From an uncultured Oscillospiraceae bacterium (GTDB lineage Bacteria; Bacillota; Clostridia; Oscillospirales; Acutalibacteraceae), in NCBI GenBank assembly GCA_900543305.1, contig UQQZ01000088.1:1-9394 (forward strand): a DNA stretch of 9,394 bases, given 5' to 3'. The notes beneath the pieces were generated by a model. It did no database searches. It had not been told where the DNA came from and worked only from the letters and a program-made list of their open reading frames with translations. The translations under genes and the position numbers were made by a program. How positions within the stretch are numbered: position 1 is the first letter of the stretch; each line of letters begins with the position of its first letter. This document shows, in pieces, positions 6,044 to 9,394 of the stretch.

Positions 6044-6072
6044 ATCATATCAGAAAAAAGAGCACAATGCAA
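6044..6072 (-). promoter_or_regulatory. Minus-strand extended -10 promoter of putative toxin
   Basis: On the minus strand TTGCAT (6072 to 6067) and TATGAT (6049 to 6044) are 17 bases apart, and TGA directly precedes the -10 box, giving an extended TGnTATGAT. The -35 match is only partial (TTG). The predicted start near 6037 leaves a structured leader of about 150 bases before ATG 5888. Confidence 0.55.
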
Positions 6073-6079
6073 CAGGATT

Positions 6080-6111
6080 GCCTCCGCTGTTTCACCCAGC
6101 GGGGGCTTTTT
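6080..6111 (+). terminator. Forward terminator before the cargo operon
   Basis: GCCTCCGCTG (6080-6089) pairs with CAGCGGGGGC (6097-6106) with one G-T pair and a seven-base loop, followed by TTTTT (6107-6111). It lies only 29 bases before the next start codon, so it either ends transcription from P1/P2 or acts as an attenuator for the genes downstream. Confidence 0.8.
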
Positions 6112-6140
6112 CTATTCTCAGAGCAAGGAGGAATACAGAC

Positions 6141-6494
6141 ATGAGATCCACAGCAAATAGAAACTGGAAAGTGCAAGGCGTTGCTTTCCAGGAGGTCTAC
6201 ATCAGCATGGAAGAGGCTTTCCAAGCCCTAAAGACCGGCCTGGGGTTTGAGGATTCCTACAACACCTTCCTCTGTGTGCGAGAGGGCAGGCTGATGCGGG
6301 GCGAGGATGTGAGCCACCACGGAAGCCCCGTGTATGAGTACACAGAGGTCTCCAACAACCCCAAGTGGGCGGAGTTGTACAAGGCGTTTGCGTGCTTGGA
6401 GGAATACATGAAATATGCAGACTCCCCACAGTGGGAACGGCACCTAGAACCAGAGCAGGAAGAATCACAGAATGGGCCGTCCATGACCATGTAA
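6141..6494 (+). CDS. Hypothetical protein
   Basis: I do not recognise this 117-residue protein. It is soluble and mildly acidic, with no signal peptide or membrane segment. The first half (QGVAFQEVYISMEEAFQALKTGLGF) reads as mixed strand and helix. The middle has a His-rich turn (DVSHHGSP) and the second half a probable helix (WAELYKAFACLEEYMKYA), ending in a Gln/Glu-rich tail. ATG 6141 is chosen because AAGGAGGA (6125-6132) sits eight bases upstream. A longer reading from 5925 would run through the hairpins and terminator and is rejected. No promoter between the terminator at 6080-6111 and the start is convincing. It is followed by a weak terminator-like hairpin. Confidence 0.72.
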   Translation: MRSTANRNWKVQGVAFQEVYISMEEAFQALKTGLGFEDSYNTFLCVREGRLMRGEDVSHHGSPVYEYTEVSNNPKWAELYKAFACLEEYMKYADSPQWERHLEPEQEESQNGPSMTM

Positions 6495-6501
6495 AACAGA
6501 G

Positions 6502-6529
6502 CGTGAAGTATCCCTTCGTGTCTTTTTCT
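6502..6529 (+). terminator. Weak intrinsic terminator
   Basis: CGTGAAG (6502-6508) pairs with CTTCGTG (6514-6520), seven pairs including two G-T, around a five-base loop, followed by TCTTTTTCT. The T-run is good but the stem is weak, so partial read-through into the next gene is likely. Confidence 0.45.
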
Positions 6530-6562
6530 ACATTCAATCCATAAAGTGAAAAGGAGGCTTCC

Positions 6563-7213
6563 ATGCCCAATTATGTCAAGAACATTCTTTCCTTTGACGG
6601 CGACCCAGCACAGGTCGACCGTCTTTTTTCGGCCATCAAGGGTGAAAATGGCCCCGTGGATTTTAACAAGCTGATCCCCATGCCCTCGGAACTGGAAATA
6701 GAGGCTGGTTCGCGCACTGCTGCGGGTTTTAGGAAATACCTAGGGTTCGTAGCGGATACCGGTTTCCACACGGAACTGGAACAACAGTATCTCGCCGCCC
6801 ATCCGGAAATCGATCGGGAAGAGTGGAAGTTGGGAAAGCAGGCATTTCACAATCTCCAGAATTATGGATGTCCCACCTGGTATGAGTGGCGCATTCAAAA
6901 CTGGGGTACCAAGTGGAACGCCAGCCATGGGGAAGTGGCAGATGGCAGGCTGTCCTTTCTGACAGCCTGGAATGCGCCAAAACACGTCATGGAGAAACTC
7001 TCTGAGATGTTCCCCTCCATCACGATCCATCATGTCTGGGCGGATGAGGACATTGGCCACAACTGCGGAGAGCGCACCTACAAAAACGGGACTGTGACCC
7101 AGGAGTACATTCCCACGGGTCAGGAGGCGGTGGAACTTGGCTGCGACCTGTGGAATATTGACCCGGAGGAATTTTTAAGCGAGAGCCAGGGACCAGGCAT
7201 GGGGATGACGTGA
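6563..7213 (+). CDS. Api92/YubB-like ferredoxin-fold protein (DUF1281-like)
   Basis: This 216-residue protein resembles the YubB/Api92 family found on plasmids, phages and conjugative elements. Seen features are the N-terminus MPNYVKNILSFDG, the loop DFNKLIPMPSEL (residues 33-44), the tryptophan-rich centre ending NWGTKWNA (113-120), the strand FLTAWNAP, and ADEDIGHNCGE near residues 160-170. The family has a ferredoxin-like fold, but no iron-sulfur cysteine motif is visible and its biochemical role is unknown. The start is set by AAGGAGG (6551-6557) five bases upstream. The next gene begins one base after its stop, so the two are probably co-translated and may work together. Confidence 0.82.
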   Translation: MPNYVKNILSFDGDPAQVDRLFSAIKGENGPVDFNKLIPMPSELEIEAGSRTAAGFRKYLGFVADTGFHTELEQQYLAAHPEIDREEWKLGKQAFHNLQNYGCPTWYEWRIQNWGTKWNASHGEVADGRLSFLTAWNAPKHVMEKLSEMFPSITIHHVWADEDIGHNCGERTYKNGTVTQEYIPTGQEAVELGCDLWNIDPEEFLSESQGPGMGMT

Positions 7214-7214
7214 A

Positions 7215-8087
7215 ATGGATTTAGAAGCCCAAGCAATCCGGCGCATTCATCTGGCTGCGGAACTAAGCGCCGCCTATTACCAGAAACCACTGCTATTGGC
7301 CTACTCCGGCGGCAAGGACAGCGAGGTCTGCTTAGAGCTGTGCCGGCGTGCACACATCCCACTGGAGGTCATCCACCACCTGACCACAGCGGACGCTCCG
7401 GAAACCATCTATCACGTTCGGAAAGTGTTTCGTCAACTGGAGTTGGAGGGTATTGCCTGCGCTTTCCACAAACCCCTTTACCGAGGAAAACCCACCAGTA
7501 TGTGGAGCTTGATTGTCCAGAAGGGCTGGCCCCCCACCCGGAAACAGCGGTACTGCTGCCAAGTTCTAAAAGAGAGCGGTGCGCCGCACCGGGCGGTGGT
7601 ACTTGGCGTCCGGGCCGCGGAGAGTCAAAACAGAAAGGACTCCGCCGTGGCGGAGCAGCAGGGCAGCAGTCGCAGAGAGGTCCAACGCTTTGACTTCGAC
7701 AACGGTGATGAACGGATCGTAGCCCCCTGCCAGCAGAAAGCCGAAATAAAGATTCATCCAATCGTGGATTGGAGTGACTCAGACGTGTGGTCGTTCCTGC
7801 GGGACGCCAAGGTGGACGTCAACCCCGTATACAATCTGGGTTTTCAGTGGGTGGGCTGCGTTGGCTGTCCTATGGCGGGGAAAGTCCGGTACCGGGAATT
7901 TCGCGTATGGCCTGCTTTTGAAAAGCTCTACCGGACCGCTTTTGACAAAATGCTCCATAGACGATGGACAGAGGGTAAATTAAACTCCTGGCACTCAGCA
8001 GACGAGGTCTTCCGCTGGTGGATGGAGGATCGCAATGTAACCGGTCAACTCGACCTGTTCGGAGGGGAAGTTGGTCTGCCCACCTAA
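7215..8087 (+). CDS. PAPS reductase-family PP-loop protein (DndC/IbrA-like)
   Basis: This 290-residue member of the adenine nucleotide alpha-hydrolase superfamily has a PP-loop SGGKDS at residues 31-36, which binds the phosphates of ATP or an adenylylated substrate. Cysteines C114 and C115 (RYCCQVLKE) and C215 and C218 (GCVGCPMAGK) are spaced like the [4Fe-4S] ligands of APS reductases and of DndC-type proteins. GVRAAES (131-137) is a likely phosphate-contact loop. No sulfate-assimilation genes or dnd partners are in the window, so a role in sulfate reduction is unlikely. The family is common on mobile elements, with IbrA one described member, but its substrate here is unknown. It starts one base after the YubB-like stop, with GGGGATG upstream. 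Confidence 0.85.
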   Translation: MDLEAQAIRRIHLAAELSAAYYQKPLLLAYSGGKDSEVCLELCRRAHIPLEVIHHLTTADAPETIYHVRKVFRQLELEGIACAFHKPLYRGKPTSMWSLIVQKGWPPTRKQRYCCQVLKESGAPHRAVVLGVRAAESQNRKDSAVAEQQGSSRREVQRFDFDNGDERIVAPCQQKAEIKIHPIVDWSDSDVWSFLRDAKVDVNPVYNLGFQWVGCVGCPMAGKVRYREFRVWPAFEKLYRTAFDKMLHRRWTEGKLNSWHSADEVFRWWMEDRNVTGQLDLFGGEVGLPT

Positions 8088-8101
8088 AAACTGAAAAGGG
8101 G

Positions 8102-8254
8102 ATGATTTCAATAGATTTCACCTACACCATCCAACTCACCGAAGCCCAGTACGCCGCCCTCTTGGACCGGGCGGCGGAGCTGGAAATCCCACTGGAGGAC
8201 TTGCTCCTCCAGGCCATGCAAAATTACTTAGAGGAGAGTGACAACTTTGCCTGA
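8102..8254 (+). CDS. Small RHH-like protein
   Basis: This 50-residue protein has one short strand (FTYTIQLT) and two predicted helices (EAQYAALLDRAAELEI, then PLEDLLLQAMQNYLEE), the pattern of ribbon-helix-helix DNA-binding proteins, though I cannot assign a family. The start is uncertain: ATG 8102 directly abuts AAAAGGGG, which leaves no normal spacing. An ATA at 8111 (reading IDFTYTI) would sit at a better distance from GGGGATGA and match the strand start. The gene lies 14 bases behind the PAPS reductase-like gene and overlaps the next one, so it belongs to the same operon. Confidence 0.62.
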   Translation: MISIDFTYTIQLTEAQYAALLDRAAELEIPLEDLLLQAMQNYLEESDNFA

Positions 8255-8987
8255 AATGAAAGGGATCACCGTGAAGATCCCCGCTGACCTTCACGCGGAA
8301 GTAAAAGCCTACCTAGAGGCCCACGGCATGACCATGGGAGAATTCATCGCCCAGGCTGTGGACAACGAGCTGCATCCCAAAATTCAAATCACACAGGAGG
8401 ATAAGAATATGGAACGTATGAGAACCCTGGCCTTCCAAGTGCCGGACAGCCTGTTTCAGCGTGTGAAAGCCTACTTGGAGCGAAACCGCATGACGCAAAA
8501 GCAATTCGTGGTAGGGCTCATTGAAGCTGAACTGGAGCAGGACGAGGCCCAGTATCAGGCCAGCCACCCAGCAGAACAGGAGGTCGAGGAAGAATCGGAT
8601 GACCAAGTCGAGGACGAAGAAATGGAGGAAGAAATCCAGGACGAGTTTGCCCCCCAGGAGGCCCAGGAAGGCCCCGGCAGCGAACTGGAGGAACAACCCG
8701 CAGCCCAGGAGGACGCCGCCCCCGTGGACGATTTTGAGGCCGGTTCCGAGGAGGTTTCCCAGGAGGATGACGGGGTCGAGGAAGCCTGGGAAGAAAACCA
8801 GGAGGATGAGGAAGTGTTCGAGGACGGCGAAGAAGCCGAGGATTTCGATGGGATAGAGGATGTGGAGGAGTCCTTGGAGGATGAGGAATCCCAGGAGGAT
8901 GAAGAAGCCTGGGAAGAATCTAATGACCAGGAGGACGCTCAGGATGAGGATGAAGAACAGTCCTTCCAGCCCAGCATGGCCTGGTAA
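8247..8987 (+). CDS. Tandem RHH-like protein with long acidic tail
   Basis: About 246 residues from TTG 8247, ten bases after AGGAG (8232-8236); GTG 8238 is an alternative start but leaves almost no spacing. Two related RHH-like units are visible: ITVKIPADLHAEVKAYLEAHGMT... (residues 7-42) and LAFQVPDSLFQRVKAYLERN...MTQKQF (61-97). About 148 residues follow in which roughly half are Asp or Glu, ending QPSMAW. The tail contains repeats of EEAWEE and QEDEE. The protein probably binds DNA or a basic partner through the RHH units; the tail could mimic DNA or keep the protein soluble. An AGGAGG site with an in-frame ATG at 8409 precedes the second unit, so a 192-residue short form is plausible. 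It overlaps the 50-residue gene by eight bases. Confidence 0.8.
   Translation: MPEMKGITVKIPADLHAEVKAYLEAHGMTMGEFIAQAVDNELHPKIQITQEDKNMERMRTLAFQVPDSLFQRVKAYLERNRMTQKQFVVGLIEAELEQDEAQYQASHPAEQEVEEESDDQVEDEEMEEEIQDEFAPQEAQEGPGSELEEQPAAQEDAAPVDDFEAGSEEVSQEDDGVEEAWEENQEDEEVFEDGEEAEDFDGIEDVEESLEDEESQEDEEAWEESNDQEDAQDEDEEQSFQPSMAW
8395..8411 (+). promoter_or_regulatory. Internal ribosome site and in-frame ATG
   Basis: AGGAGG (8395-8400) is followed, eight bases later, by an in-frame ATG (8409-8411) inside the RHH-acidic gene. It is a better ribosome site than that of the full-length start. Translation from it would yield a protein with only the second RHH unit (MERMRTLAFQV...) and the acidic tail. 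Confidence 0.55.
8778..8918 (+). repeat. Direct repeat within acidic tail coding sequence
   Basis: GAGGAAGCCTGGGAAGAA (8778-8795) recurs as GAAGAAGCCTGGGAAGAA (8901-8918), 123 bases apart and in frame, each encoding EEAWEE. Shorter CAGGAGGAT units recur around both. This suggests the tail grew by in-frame duplication in a purine-rich strand. Confidence 0.6.
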
Positions 8988-8992
8988 TTTCG

Positions 8993-9021
8993 TTGCGCCC
9001 ACGCCATGCATCGTGTATACT
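8993..9021 (+). promoter_or_regulatory. Possible promoter of HipA-like gene
   Basis: TTGCGC (8993-8998), a 17-base spacer and TATACT (9016-9021) lie 28 bases before the GTG start of the last gene. The -10 box is good; the -35 box matches only in TTG. Confidence 0.5.
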
Positions 9022-9049
9022 ACAAAACAAGAGAAAGGAGGCGGCACCC

Positions 9050-9394
9050 GTGAACTACACCCTGATGCACAAGGACATCCCCGTGGTGGAAATAACCTTG
9101 GATGATGGCGGGACAAAAATTACCCGTGTTGGCGAACTGTACCACGGGGAGGATTTGCCGGTGGGGGTTCCCATCACCTGGGACAAAGCTGACCGGGCTG
9201 CCCTCAACGCATGGTGGACGAACCGGTTCATCCCTTCCGCCCGCTCAGGGTTAGTGGACGCCCTCAGCCAATTGGGTTTCCCCAACCCGCAGCAGGTAAT
9301 TTCCAGAAATTTGGGGTTGAGCCTTTCCGACCACTACTGGGTAAAACCGGCGAGCAGCAACCTTTCCTGGAATGAGGTCAACTTCTTCGAAAAC
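9050..9394 (+). CDS. HipA-like protein, N-terminal part
   Basis: The first 115 residues of a gene cut by the window end. It begins at GTG 9050, eight bases after AAAGGAGG (9034-9041). The sequence (MNYTLMHKDIPVVEITLDDG; VGELYHGEDLPVGV; LNAWWTNRFIPSARSG; LGLSLSDHYWVKP; WNEVNFFEN) matches the N-terminal region of a Firmicutes family often annotated as HipA-domain or HipA-like kinase proteins, common in conjugative elements. The kinase core would lie beyond the window, so catalytic residues cannot be checked. It has its own likely promoter and no HipB-type antitoxin gene immediately upstream, so a toxin role should not be assumed. Confidence 0.75.
   Translation, partial: MNYTLMHKDIPVVEITLDDGGTKITRVGELYHGEDLPVGVPITWDKADRAALNAWWTNRFIPSARSGLVDALSQLGFPNPQQVISRNLGLSLSDHYWVKPASSNLSWNEVNFFEN

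Noticed and set aside
5925..6140. N-terminal extension of the 117-residue gene
   Set aside because: It would translate through a terminator and two hairpins; the ribosome site is right before 6141.
8238..8987. CRISPR-like or tandem repeat array in the purine-rich stretch
   Set aside because: The repeats are in-frame codon repeats of an acidic protein, without regular repeat-spacer spacing.
8313..9116. 267-residue hydrophobic minus-strand open frame
   Set aside because: Its Leu/Phe/Ile richness is the reverse complement of the acidic GAG/GAT repeats, so it is an artefact.

Overview
The window looks like a piece of an integrative or conjugative element from a gut-type Clostridia genome, most likely Oscillospirales. 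The reasons are moderate-to-high GC, strong AGGAGG-type ribosome sites with many GTG and TTG starts, sigma-A promoters, and protein families typical of Firmicutes mobile elements. The genus is inference. All recognised protein genes lie on the + strand except one very small ORF at 5787-5888.

Layout. Positions 1-282 hold no recognisable gene, only a long imperfect hairpin and then a perfect-consensus promoter. 283-787 is a type II toxin-antitoxin pair, brnT-brnA, closed by a strong terminator at 833-863. 924-5147 is a recombination module: a 48-residue SHOCT-like protein, a large serine recombinase (511 aa), a recombinase-like protein without the catalytic domain (283 aa), and a second full serine recombinase (544 aa). 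The three recombinase genes overlap by 4 bases (GTGA) and are probably translationally coupled. A 142-residue accessory protein follows at once.

5599-6140 looks like an intergenic gap but is densely organised. It holds two near-duplicate forward promoters and a minus-strand ORF for a 33-residue, single-membrane-segment, holin-like peptide. That ORF has its own extended -10 promoter, a hairpin at the 5' end of its predicted transcript, a hairpin over its ribosome site, and a minus-strand terminator. A forward promoter points into its 3' end and ends in a shared hairpin. I read this as a type I toxin/antisense-RNA pair.

6141-9394 is accessory cargo: a hypothetical protein, an Api92/YubB-like ferredoxin-fold protein, a PAPS-reductase-family (DndC/IbrA-like) PP-loop protein with four cysteines placed for an iron-sulfur cluster, a 50-residue RHH-like protein, an unusual protein with two tandem RHH-like units and a long acidic tail, and the start of a HipA-like protein cut by the window end.

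Together: the recombinases move the element, two toxin-antitoxin systems of different types flanking them could stabilise it, and the right-hand operon carries DNA-binding regulators and a nucleotide/sulfur-chemistry enzyme of unknown role. The items most worth a second look are the type I toxin-antitoxin locus, the catalytic-domain-less middle recombinase, the mosaic base composition of recombinase 1, and the RHH-RHH-acidic protein with an internal ribosome site.
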